From assembly GCF_017254835.1 (NCBI RefSeq), contig NZ_JAFKCW010000001.1, positions 1 to 64,000 of the forward strand: a stretch of DNA of 64,000 bases, in the 5' to 3' direction. Of this stretch, positions 55,589 to 64,000 are shown piece after piece. Both the position numbers and the translations under genes were made by a program. Source of the DNA: Algoriphagus aestuariicola (lineage in GTDB: Bacteria; Bacteroidota; Bacteroidia; Cytophagales; Cyclobacteriaceae). Every line of letters starts with the position of its first letter. The stretch's first letter is position 1. The notes below the pieces were generated by a model that saw nothing but the letters and a program-made list of their open reading frames with translations, had not been told where the DNA came from and searched no databases.

Positions 55589-57394
55589 TTAGGCGTCTTT
55601 TTTTGCCATTCTGGCTCTTTCGTTTTCGTCCAAGTAGATTTTTCTCATCCGGATGGACTTAGGCGTGATCTCCAGGTATTCATCCTTTTGGATATATTCC
55701 ATAGACTCTTCCAAAGAGAATTTTTTCGCAGGTACGATTCGCACGTTGTCATCAGAACCGGAAGCACGCATATTGGTCAATTTCTTGCCTTTCTGCACGT
55801 TTACGACGATGTCATTGTCACGGGAGTTTTCACCAATTACTTGGCCTGCATAAAGCTCATCTCCTGGATCGATGAAGAAAGTACCTCTATCCTGTAGTTT
55901 GTCGATCGCGTAAGCGGTACACTGACCACCTTCCATGGAGATTAATGAACCGTTGATACGGCCAGGAATTGGACCTTTGAATGGTTCGTAGTCTGTGAAT
56001 CTGTGGTTCATGATCGCTTCCCCTTGGGTTGCAGTCAAAACGTTGTTTCTCAGTCCGATCAGGCCTCTAGATGGAATTTTGAACTCCAAATGCTGTAGAT
56101 CGCCTTTTGGCTCCATGACCAAAAGTTCACCTTTGCGCTGGGTAGCCAATTCGATTACCTTACCAGCAGTTTCCTGAGGAACGTCTACCACCAAAGTCTC
56201 GATTGGTTCGCATTTTACACCGTCGATGTCCTTGAAGATCACCTGAGGCTGGCCTACCTGAAGTTCGTAGCCCTCTCTTCTCATGGTCTCGATCAATACA
56301 GACAAGTGAAGGATGCCACGTCCGTAAACGAGGAATTTGTCTTCTGAATCAGTTGATTCTACTCTCAATGCCAGGTTTTTCTCAGTTTCCTTCATCAGAC
56401 GGTCACGTAGGTGACGGGAAGTCACAAATTTGCCTTCTTTGCCGAAGAAAGGAGAGTTGTTGATGGTAAAGAGCATGTTCATCGTAGGCTCATCAATGGC
56501 GATACGTGGAAGAGGCTCTGGGTTTTCGGCGTTGGCTATGGTGTCGCCGATTTCGAAATCATCGATACCGGTAACGGCGCAAATGTCACCTGCAAACGCT
56601 TCGGTTACTTTATTTTTACCAAGACCTTCAAACGTGTGAAGTTCTTTTACCTTCATTTTTTTAATGGAACCGTCTGCCTTGCAAAGCGCAATCTGCTGGT
56701 TTTCCTGGATTGAACCTCTCTTGATTCGGCCAATTGCAATTCGCCCAACGAAGTTGGAGTAATCCAATGAGGTTATTTGCATTTGCAGCGTTCCTTCTTC
56801 GATTTTTGGCGCTGGGATGTAATCTACGATTGCATCCAGCAAAGGAATGATAGAATCGGTGGGGTTTTTCCAATCTGGCCCCATCCAGTTTTGCTTCGCA
56901 GAACCGTAAAGCGTATGGAATTCCAACTGCTCTTCAGTTGCGTCCAAGTTGAACATCAGTTCGAACACAGATTCGTGGACTTCGTCAGGACGGCAGTTTT
57001 CTTTATCAACTTTGTTTACTACTACAATCGGAGTAAGTCCGAGAGCCAAGGCTTTGCCCAATACAAATCGGGTCTGAGGCATAGGTCCTTCGAACGCATC
57101 AACCAATAGGATAACCCCATCAGCCATCTTCAGTACGCGCTCCACTTCACCGCCAAAATCGGCGTGACCAGGAGTGTCGATGATGTTGATTTTGGTGTCT
57201 CTGTAGCGCACCGACACGTTTTTGGAAAGAATGGTAATCCCTCTTTCACGTTCGAGATCATTGTTGTCCAGGATCAGATCGTCAAACTGCTGGTTTTCTC
57301 TGAAGATTTTGGATGCGTGGATGATCTTGTCCACAAGAGTGGTTTTGCCGTGGTCAACGTGTGCGATGATCGCGATATTCCGAATATTCTGCAT
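55589..57394 (-). CDS. typA: Translational GTPase BipA/TypA
   Basis: 601 residues from MQNIRNIAIIAHVDHGKTT. The GTPase domain shows AHVDHGKTTLVDKI (G1), RGITI (G2), DTPGHADFGGEV (G3) and NKVD (G4), followed by EF-G-like domains II, III and V and the C-terminal BipA-specific region with RASGSDDNVRIVPAKK. It binds ribosomes and is involved in ribosome assembly and stress adaptation. An in-frame TTG 30 codons upstream gives an unlikely extension. Confidence 0.96.
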   Translation of the reverse strand: MQNIRNIAIIAHVDHGKTTLVDKIIHASKIFRENQQFDDLILDNNDLERERGITILSKNVSVRYRDTKINIIDTPGHADFGGEVERVLKMADGVILLVDAFEGPMPQTRFVLGKALALGLTPIVVVNKVDKENCRPDEVHESVFELMFNLDATEEQLEFHTLYGSAKQNWMGPDWKNPTDSIIPLLDAIVDYIPAPKIEEGTLQMQITSLDYSNFVGRIAIGRIKRGSIQENQQIALCKADGSIKKMKVKELHTFEGLGKNKVTEAFAGDICAVTGIDDFEIGDTIANAENPEPLPRIAIDEPTMNMLFTINNSPFFGKEGKFVTSRHLRDRLMKETEKNLALRVESTDSEDKFLVYGRGILHLSVLIETMRREGYELQVGQPQVIFKDIDGVKCEPIETLVVDVPQETAGKVIELATQRKGELLVMEPKGDLQHLEFKIPSRGLIGLRNNVLTATQGEAIMNHRFTDYEPFKGPIPGRINGSLISMEGGQCTAYAIDKLQDRGTFFIDPGDELYAGQVIGENSRDNDIVVNVQKGKKLTNMRASGSDDNVRIVPAKKFSLEESMEYIQKDEYLEITPKSIRMRKIYLDENERARMAKKDA

Positions 57395-57634
57395 GGTTTG
57401 CCTAATTGAAGGCGCAAAAGTACGAATAAAATTTTGGAGTAGGGTTATCCATCCGTGAACTTTCCTGCCCAGCTTGATGATCAAGCCCCGTAATCGCTAA
57501 AAGCCGGCGATCCATTTGATGCTGAAAGGGTTAGGCAAATGTCTGTTATTGATTTTGACTAATTTTCCTAGTTGACATCGCTGTCTCTATTATGTACCTT
57601 GAATGGACTTTTGGCAGTTGTAAAAATTGGGATT

Positions 57635-58228
57635 ATGGCAAACCACCCAAATAAAATGCTTTTTAACAAAGTGACTGGACCAGTCGCTTCCGAAGATATG
57701 GCGTTGTGGGAAAGTTTGAAAAGAGGAAATGAACTCGCTTTCTCGTCCCTGTTCAAAAAGTTTGTCAACCCCCTGTATAACTATGGGATGCATTTTTTTC
57801 CAGACCAAGACCTAGCTAAGGATTGCATACAGGAGCTTTTTACTTCGATTTGGCAAAAGAAGGACTCGCTTTCTGAAGTGGTATTCGTGAAGGCCTACTT
57901 GTTCCGGTCTTATCGTAACCTTTTGTTTGCGAGGATCTCTGAGCGGAAAAAAGACCTGCATCCGGATTTTTGGGATGAGGAGATGCTGGAGCCTGAGAGC
58001 TCCAAAGAAGCCGAATGGATAGAGGAGGAAGAGGCGATTCAAACTTCCAGACTCGTGCAACACGCCGTGCGTGAGCTGACCCGCCGCCAGCGGGAGGTAG
58101 TGGTGCTGAGGTTTTACAATGGTATGGAGAGTAGGCAGATAGCCGAGGTAATGGGCATTTCGGTGGAGGCGGTGCACAATCTCGTCTCCAAAGCCATTTG
58201 TCTCTTGAGGGAGAAGCTTCGCAGCTAG
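57635..58228 (+). CDS. RNA polymerase ECF sigma factor
   Basis: 197 residues from the ATG at 57635. Region 2 is LFKKFVNPLYNYGMHFFPDQDLAKDCIQELFTSIWQKK. Region 4 holds the helix-turn-helix LTRRQREVVVLRFYNGMESRQIAEVMGISVEAVHNLVSKAI. This is the Bacteroidota SusC/SusD-linked (ECF10-like) type. Its activity should be controlled by the FecR protein encoded 83 bp downstream, which in turn reads the SusC receptor. Other in-frame starts upstream are not supported. Confidence 0.9.
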   Translation: MANHPNKMLFNKVTGPVASEDMALWESLKRGNELAFSSLFKKFVNPLYNYGMHFFPDQDLAKDCIQELFTSIWQKKDSLSEVVFVKAYLFRSYRNLLFARISERKKDLHPDFWDEEMLEPESSKEAEWIEEEEAIQTSRLVQHAVRELTRRQREVVVLRFYNGMESRQIAEVMGISVEAVHNLVSKAICLLREKLRS

Positions 58229-58311
58229 TTTACTCTTCCAAAAATAAAATGATGGAAAAATGGTGAGTTTGAGGTTGGAGTTTGCTCTAGAGTGTACAAA
58301 GCCAAATTCAA

Positions 58312-59328
58312 GTGGACAGATTCTCAGATTCAGAACCCTCCTATCCTCTCCAGAGATTTTTGGAAGATCCCCTTTTTCAGGATTGGGTCTTGCGTCCGGA
58401 CCAATCACTTGAAGACTACTGGCGCAAATGGATTTCCGAGAATCCCGCGAGCCAGTCCCAAATCAAAGAGGCTAGGAAGATTTTGCATGAAATAAATACC
58501 CCTCCTTTTCAGCTGGGTGAAGGGGATATCCAAGGAGTGTGGAAAAAGATCCAGCAAGACATCCATCCCCAATCCCTACTGGTAGTCAAGAAATCTGCGA
58601 TTAGGCATTTCCGGCCTGCATCGGCTGCAGCTTGTTTTGCTGTTGTAGCTTGCATTGCCCTCTTTTTCTTTCTGGACCAAGGCCCAGGCAAAGTTGTCCA
58701 TCAAACCGGCAACGGCGAGACACTTGCGATCATCCTACCGGATAGCTCAGAGGTCATGCTGAATGCCAATTCAATTTTAACCTACTCCAAGGACTGGGAT
58801 GCAATGGAAATCCGGGAGGTTTGGGTTGAAGGAGAGGCGTTTTTTGACGTGCGGCATCTCGAGGGGCACCAGCCTTTCAAAGTCTATCCTGCTTCTGGAG
58901 TGGAGGTGGAGGTGTTGGGGACCCGGTTCAACGTCTACCACAGGAAAAATCACACCAAAGTCCTCCTCAGCGAAGGGAATGTGACGATGAACTTCACAGA
59001 CAGTCCCAAACCCTCCAAGATTCTGATGTCTCCAGGGGATCTGGTGGAGTATGACCGGCAAAAGATCCAGAAAAAGCGAGTGAATCCAGAGCCCTATGTC
59101 TCTTGGACTCGGAAGGTTCTCCAATTGGAAAGCACGAGTCTGGCAGAGATGGTCAGGATGGCTGAGGAAAACTACGGCATGACAGTGAAAGTAGGGACAG
59201 GCGTAGACCTGGCCCAAAGCGCATCTGGATCGATGCCACTTTCTGACGGAGCCTCCTTCATGCAGCTGACGGCCAGGGTGTTTAATGTCCAGGTAGCCTA
59301 CCGCGATTCGGTCTACTATATCGAGTAG
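58312..59328 (+). CDS. FecR-type anti-sigma factor
   Basis: 338 residues from a GTG start. The N-terminal cytoplasmic part (about 1-100) is followed by one membrane helix (about 103-121) and the periplasmic FecR domain: PDSSEVMLNANSILTYSKDW, VWVEGEAFFDVRH, VEVLGTRFNVY, then the C-terminal DUF4974-like part (LESTSLAEMVRMAEENYGM). It is thought to hold the sigma factor inactive and to receive the signal from the STN domain of SusC. The GTG start is chosen as the longest frame with good similarity; later starts are possible. Confidence 0.88.
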   Translation: MDRFSDSEPSYPLQRFLEDPLFQDWVLRPDQSLEDYWRKWISENPASQSQIKEARKILHEINTPPFQLGEGDIQGVWKKIQQDIHPQSLLVVKKSAIRHFRPASAAACFAVVACIALFFFLDQGPGKVVHQTGNGETLAIILPDSSEVMLNANSILTYSKDWDAMEIREVWVEGEAFFDVRHLEGHQPFKVYPASGVEVEVLGTRFNVYHRKNHTKVLLSEGNVTMNFTDSPKPSKILMSPGDLVEYDRQKIQKKRVNPEPYVSWTRKVLQLESTSLAEMVRMAEENYGMTVKVGTGVDLAQSASGSMPLSDGASFMQLTARVFNVQVAYRDSVYYIE

Positions 59329-59376
59329 AAATAGATAGTAAAGCGTACCAGTTAAAACAAAAACCCAATTTATCCT

Positions 59377-62300
59377 ATGAAAAAGCTTTTACTAATTCTC
59401 TGTTTGTACGGAGCTGGTGCCCAATGGGCGCTTGCCCAGTACAAGGAAGTACTGGCGTCCTCTGACAAGTTTCAGTCAGAGGAAAGTGTGGTGCCAAGTT
59501 TTATGCTTAAGGATGGCCTGACCTTATTGGAAAGGCAATTTGACGTCTCGATCGCCTTTAAAGACGATTTGGTAGCCCAAAAGACCGTCCGGGCGTCCAA
59601 GAAGAAATTCAGGACGGTGGAGGAAGGGCTCGATGAACTGTTGAAAAATTCAGGATTGACCTACGAAAAGGCTGGTGACAGTTTTTTTGTGATCTACCCT
59701 AAGAAAGGAGAAAAAACAAAGCCAGATGGAAGTGTTATTCCGCCATTGACTGCCTCTCTTGCGGGTTTTTCAGGAGTCCCTACCTACTCAAGTATGACAG
59801 TTTCCAGTCGCTCGGACCGGACGCGCGGCTTTGACGTGACAATCACGGGCAAGGTATTCGACGAAAATGGCAATGGGTTTCCAGGAGTCAATATCCTGGT
59901 AAAAGGCACCAGTACAGGGGCTGTGACCAACGCAAATGGAGAATATACGATCAGCGTCCCCGACGGAAATGCCGTGTTGGTTTTTTCCTTTGTGGGCTAC
60001 GTCTCCGAAGAAGTCGCCGTACAGAACCGCTCGGTGGTGGACGTCACAATGCAAGTGGACGAAAGTAATCTCGAAGAGGTGATCGTCACCGCGCTGGGTA
60101 TAGAAAAATCCGCAAAGAGCCTAGGTTTTGCCACTTCAAAAGTAAAGTCCGATGAGCTGACCATCAACCGGACTCCAAACCTGATGAATGCTCTACAGGG
60201 AAAAGTGGCAGGGGTGAACATTTCTTCATTGGGAACTGGTCCGGGCGGTACTTCCAAAATCCGAATCCGAGGCCAATCTTCCATATCCGGTCAAAACAAC
60301 CCCCTGATAGTTATCAATGGCGTGCCCATTGACAACACCAACTTCGGTACAAATCCAGGAAACAACGCTTCCGACAATTCGATTGGTGTACGGGGTGGAG
60401 GAAATACCTCTGATGGGGGAGATGGCCTCTCCAGTATCAACCCGGACGATGTCGAAACCATGACCATCCTCAAAGGCGCCGCCGCCGCTGCCCTCTACGG
60501 GTCTAGAGCCAAGGATGGTGTCATCATGATCACGACCAAAACCAAAGGCGATTCCAAGGGGATTGGCGTGACTTATAATCTCAACTACACTAATGAGGCC
60601 CCGCTCGACTTCACGGACTACCAGTATGAGTACGGCCAAGGGGAGCAGGGAGTGCGTCCTACTTCGCCCAATCCAACTTCCGGTCAGTGGTCATTCGGGG
60701 AAAAATTCCAACCTGGAATGACGCATATCCTGTATGATGGCATTGAAGTGCCCTATGTCCCTCAAAAGGGAATCATTGGCGACTTTTTTCGCAATGGTCA
60801 GAATGTGACCAACTCCGTCACCTTGACCTCCACGGGAGACAAGGGCGGACTTAGTCTTTCCTTCGCCAATCTGGACAGCAAAGGCATTGTGCCAAACAAT
60901 ACCTACAACAGAAAGACCTTGAACCTGGGCTTCAGCTACGACCTTACGCCCAAGTTTAGCTTTGGGGGGAATATCAACTACTCCCAGGAGGAAAACGAGA
61001 ATGCGCCCAATGTCGGCCAGCAGGATAATACCATTCCCGTTGCGCTATACAATATGGCGAATTCCATGCCTTTGGAGATCTTGAAGGAAAATGCCTACAA
61101 TGAGGTCGGTGACGAAATCGTCTACTCTAGATTCAGAAACCGGACCAACCCGTATTTTACCCTAGACAAGCAGTTTCAGAATATTCGAAGAGATCGGATT
61201 TTCGGCAACGTTTATGTCAAATACAAATTGCTTCCTTGGCTTTCCGTCCAAGGCCGTGTAGGTCAAGACTACTGGTCCAGAGACCAAGATTACAATAATT
61301 TCCCTACCGGACAAGCTTCTCGACCTCCAGCGCCTGCCGGATTTGTCAACGGTATTTACACCCAAGAGTCAAGAAGGTTTCGGGAAATCAACACGGACTT
61401 TCTCATTTCCGCCAACAAAACCTTCGGGGACTTCGGAACCAACATTACTTTTGGTGGCAACCACATGCAGCGCAGATCTGATCTCAACAGCGTGCAGGTC
61501 ACGGACTTTGTCATCAGAGACCTATACACCGTGCAGAATGGCAGAGCCAAAGATCCAATCTACGATCTAAATGAAAGGGCGGTTAATTCCCTTTATGGAT
61601 CGGCTGAAGTCTCCTTCAAAGACAGACTATTCTTGAATGGTACTTTAAGAAACGACTGGTTTTCCACCCTTTCCAAAGACAATAGAAGCATCCTTTATCC
61701 TTCTGTGTCTGCCAGCTGGGTTTTTACCGAGTCTGTTTCAAGTGGCTTGATCAATTTTGGAAAGCTGCGTGTGGCCTATGCTGAAGTGGGTAGTGATTCA
61801 GATGTGGGTGCTTATTCCAACGTCTTGTTTTATAATGTAAACGCCAACCTACTCAATGGTCAGCCCGTGGGTGGGCCACTGGGGGGAACTCTCCCGAATC
61901 CCAACCTGCGTCCCATGCGTATCGGGGAGACTGAAGTGGGCTTTGAGCTCAATATGCTCAACAGCCGAGTCAACCTGGATGTCGCCGCTTATCGCAAGAT
62001 CACCACCGACCAAATCGTGAGCGCCCAGATTTCCGACGCTTCCGGATATTTGAACACTTCCATCAATAGTGGCCAAAGCAGCAACAAAGGCATCGAAGCA
62101 CTTTTGACGCTGGTGCCAATTGAAAACGATGAATTTGTCTGGGAATCGACCTTCAACGTCGCCTACAATATCACGGAGGTATTGAGCCTACTGACGGACA
62201 CTCCCGGTGAGCGAATCACGGTAGGTACGCACGTGTTCAACGGCGAGCTTCGACAGATCGTGGGAATGGAAATGGCGCAAATCGCGGGATTTGGCTACAA

Positions 62301-62907
62301 GCGCGACGAGCAGGGCCGAAGGATCTTCGCTGCAAATGGTCTTCCCATCCGCACACCTGACCTTGTCAACTTTGGCAGTGCGCTTCCAAAATGGATAGGT
62401 GGATGGAACAACTCCTTCAACTACAAAGGCATCGCGCTATCGTTCTTGATTGACTTCAAACTTGGAGGGAAGATGCTTTCCGGTACCAACTTCAACGCTA
62501 CCCGCCACGGACTCCACAAGATGACGCTTGAAGGCCGAGAAGGCGGGGTAGTAGGCGACGGGGTAAATGAAGCCGGCGAAACCAATACCGCAGTGGCTCC
62601 AGTACAGTCCTATTGGGAAGTAGTGCGCTCGCAGGCGCTTGTCGAGCCGGTCATCTATGACGCTGGCTATTGGAAGCTTCGTCAGATCACCTTAAGCTAC
62701 GATTTTACGAAGCACCTGCCTGCAGACCAGCCGTTTCGGGCTGTGAAGCTTTCACTGGTGGCCAACAATGTGCTCATGATCAAAAAATGGGTTGACAACA
62801 TCGATCCCGAGTCGTTTGGCTACTCTTCAGACAATCTAGTCGGGATGGAATCTACCGGTTTGCCCACTACCAGGGGCCTTGGATTCAACCTGAATGTGAA
62901 ATTCTAA
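59377..62907 (+). CDS. SusC/RagA-type TonB-dependent transporter with STN domain
   Basis: 1176 residues. A signal peptide (MKKLLLILCLYGAGAQWALAQ) is followed by a secretin/TonB short N-terminal (STN) domain (about 45-110; LLERQFDVSIAFKDDL...FFVIYPKKG), then a carboxypeptidase-like regulatory domain (VTITGKVFDENGNGFPGVNILVKGT...), the plug (LNAL... KIRIRGQSSISGQNNPLIVINGVP; ILKGAAAAALYGSRAKDGVIMITTK), and the large barrel ending FNLNVKF. The STN domain marks it as a signal-transducing transporter that contacts the FecR protein upstream. It works with the SusD downstream; the substrate is probably a glycan or peptide but is not readable. Confidence 0.94.
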   Translation: MKKLLLILCLYGAGAQWALAQYKEVLASSDKFQSEESVVPSFMLKDGLTLLERQFDVSIAFKDDLVAQKTVRASKKKFRTVEEGLDELLKNSGLTYEKAGDSFFVIYPKKGEKTKPDGSVIPPLTASLAGFSGVPTYSSMTVSSRSDRTRGFDVTITGKVFDENGNGFPGVNILVKGTSTGAVTNANGEYTISVPDGNAVLVFSFVGYVSEEVAVQNRSVVDVTMQVDESNLEEVIVTALGIEKSAKSLGFATSKVKSDELTINRTPNLMNALQGKVAGVNISSLGTGPGGTSKIRIRGQSSISGQNNPLIVINGVPIDNTNFGTNPGNNASDNSIGVRGGGNTSDGGDGLSSINPDDVETMTILKGAAAAALYGSRAKDGVIMITTKTKGDSKGIGVTYNLNYTNEAPLDFTDYQYEYGQGEQGVRPTSPNPTSGQWSFGEKFQPGMTHILYDGIEVPYVPQKGIIGDFFRNGQNVTNSVTLTSTGDKGGLSLSFANLDSKGIVPNNTYNRKTLNLGFSYDLTPKFSFGGNINYSQEENENAPNVGQQDNTIPVALYNMANSMPLEILKENAYNEVGDEIVYSRFRNRTNPYFTLDKQFQNIRRDRIFGNVYVKYKLLPWLSVQGRVGQDYWSRDQDYNNFPTGQASRPPAPAGFVNGIYTQESRRFREINTDFLISANKTFGDFGTNITFGGNHMQRRSDLNSVQVTDFVIRDLYTVQNGRAKDPIYDLNERAVNSLYGSAEVSFKDRLFLNGTLRNDWFSTLSKDNRSILYPSVSASWVFTESVSSGLINFGKLRVAYAEVGSDSDVGAYSNVLFYNVNANLLNGQPVGGPLGGTLPNPNLRPMRIGETEVGFELNMLNSRVNLDVAAYRKITTDQIVSAQISDASGYLNTSINSGQSSNKGIEALLTLVPIENDEFVWESTFNVAYNITEVLSLLTDTPGERITVGTHVFNGELRQIVGMEMAQIAGFGYKRDEQGRRIFAANGLPIRTPDLVNFGSALPKWIGGWNNSFNYKGIALSFLIDFKLGGKMLSGTNFNATRHGLHKMTLEGREGGVVGDGVNEAGETNTAVAPVQSYWEVVRSQALVEPVIYDAGYWKLRQITLSYDFTKHLPADQPFRAVKLSLVANNVLMIKKWVDNIDPESFGYSSDNLVGMESTGLPTTRGLGFNLNVKF

Positions 62908-63008
62908 CGCTATCTATCATGAAATCGAGCATTACCGATGACTTAGCCAGGGATGGAAAAAATCGATGCGAGATTCCATGTGGCCTAAAAAAATCAAATA
63001 ATAAACAC

Positions 63009-64000
63009 ATGAAAAAGACCTATATCTACCTGGCTTTCTTGACGCTTTGCGTTTTGGCCAGTTCCTGTGACGAGGGCTTTGACGAGCTCAATACCAACAA
63101 GGTGAGGGCGACGACCCTCGACCCCATCATCCAGCTGAATGCCGCATCGCTTGGTCTGGCTTATCCTACAGCAACCGTGATATACGAAGTGGGGGTAGTA
63201 CAGCAGGTGATCTCTCCCAATTCCGGGGTGCTCACTGGAGCAAACTACAACCAGGACAACCGTGCTTCCACGCAGGTCAACTGGCAAAATTATTACCAGA
63301 ACGTCATCAAGAACACCGGAGACGTTATCGACAGGACCAAAGATGATGCAGCCTATTCAAATGTGTACAATATGGCACGCATCGTCCAGGCTCATGCCTT
63401 TATGATTCTGACGGATTCGTACGGAAGCGTTCCTTTTACAGAGGCAGGAAGAGGTTACTCGGATCAGATTTTCTTCCCTTCCTATGACACGCAGGAAAGC
63501 ATCTATCCCAGAATCATCCAAGAGCTGGAAGAGGCTGGGGCTGCACTGAGCTTAACGGGGAAAATAGAAACGGCTGACATCCTCTTCAAGGGCAATATTC
63601 CACAGTGGAAAGCCTACGCAAACTCACTCCTTCTTAGGGCGGGCATGCGTTTAGTGAATGTGGATCCCGCAACTGCCCAACAGGTCGTCACCAAAGCGGC
63701 TCCTGGGGTGATTCTTTCGAATGATGGCAATGCATTGATTGCTCATGATGCCAACTATACCAACCCGATCGGCTTCATGCTCAACTCTACGGAGGCATCC
63801 AACTTCTTTCTGGCAGAGCCTTTTGTCAACCATCTCAAGACAACGGGAGATCCGCGCCTGCGCGCCATAGCGGTCACATACGTTGGCGCAAAGTCCGGAC
63901 CGGAACAAACTCCTGAAAACGCCAGTTTCGATCCAGCTATCCAAGTGGGAATGCCAATGGGCAACGACAATGCAGGTGCGGTGAAAGCCGCGGCTGATGC
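63009..64000 (+). CDS. SusD-like outer-membrane lipoprotein (3' truncated by the window)
   Basis: 330 codons are visible and the frame stays open to the end. The start MKKTYIYLAFLTLCVLASSC is a lipoprotein signal with the acylated Cys at 20. The following DEGFDELNTNK, ARIVQAHAFMILTDSYGSVPFTEAG and PRIIQELEEA motifs match SusD/RagB (SusD-like 2) proteins, which bind substrate on the cell surface as a lid on SusC. An ATG at 62919 is in frame but would put 30 odd residues before the signal peptide, so 63009 was chosen. Confidence 0.9.
   Translation, partial: MKKTYIYLAFLTLCVLASSCDEGFDELNTNKVRATTLDPIIQLNAASLGLAYPTATVIYEVGVVQQVISPNSGVLTGANYNQDNRASTQVNWQNYYQNVIKNTGDVIDRTKDDAAYSNVYNMARIVQAHAFMILTDSYGSVPFTEAGRGYSDQIFFPSYDTQESIYPRIIQELEEAGAALSLTGKIETADILFKGNIPQWKAYANSLLLRAGMRLVNVDPATAQQVVTKAAPGVILSNDGNALIAHDANYTNPIGFMLNSTEASNFFLAEPFVNHLKTTGDPRLRAIAVTYVGAKSGPEQTPENASFDPAIQVGMPMGNDNAGAVKAAAD

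Noticed and set aside
62919-63008. Longer SusD start
   Set aside because: It would place 30 polar residues before a clear lipoprotein signal peptide that starts at 63009.

Overview
The window looks like chromosome of a Bacteroidota bacterium, most likely the Cytophagia/Cyclobacteriaceae (Algoriphagus-like). That placement is an inference from gene content. The support is a giant T9SS type-B secreted adhesin, a sigma/FecR/SusC/SusD locus, Bacteroidota-type promoters (TTTG, 18-19 nt, TAnnTTTG) upstream of a tRNA and of the trp operon, a tyrosine recombinase with the Bacteroidota arm-binding domain, and DUF3871.

Layout. 1-6.0 kb: 3' part of a huge adhesin built of about 14 DUF11-like repeats. 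6.7-9.0 kb: ExbB/ExbD energiser operon. 9-18.4 kb: housekeeping genes (two MFS transporters, NAD(P)HX repair enzyme, sulfatase, asnS, rpoN, a PAP2-like membrane protein). 18.5-19.2 kb: outer-membrane barrel. 19.38-36.80 kb: a 17.3-kb integrated element bounded by 89-bp direct repeats, each holding a full tRNA-Arg(ACG). 36.8-40.7 kb: DsrE-like protein, sppA, folK and small genes. 40.8-48.8 kb: a complete trpEGDCFBA-aroF operon behind a leader peptide with three tandem Trp codons and an attenuator. 48.9-52.6 kb: phhA, then hisH-hisA-hisF-hisIE. 52.7-57.4 kb: S41 protease lipoprotein, Dabb protein, a secreted protein, bipA. 57.6-64 kb: ECF sigma, FecR anti-sigma, SusC with an STN domain, and SusD (cut by the window end).

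The element has an integrase at its right edge, a replication/recombination-like set at its left (RadC-like JAMM protein, DUF3871, RecA-like ATPase, an SF2 helicase whose P-loop lacks the usual lysine), and no recognisable conjugation genes. Its cargo is a type I restriction-modification operon, hsdM-hsdS-[three genes]-hsdR. The three inserted genes encode a TIR protein with an intact catalytic-type Glu, a pentapeptide-repeat membrane protein, and a HEPN-like protein with an RNxxxH motif. This TIR / pentapeptide-TM / HEPN cassette is the best candidate here for an undescribed defence module, resembling in logic the prrC-in-hsd arrangement. The element also holds about 1.2 kb dense in hairpins with no convincing large gene.

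Metabolic logic: the trp operon is capped by DAHP synthase, so the entry of the shikimate pathway is co-transcribed with its tryptophan branch. Only the distal his genes lie here; hisG, hisD, hisC and hisB must be elsewhere. At the right end, sigma-FecR-SusC(STN) forms a probable trans-envelope signalling chain that controls uptake by its own SusC/SusD pair.
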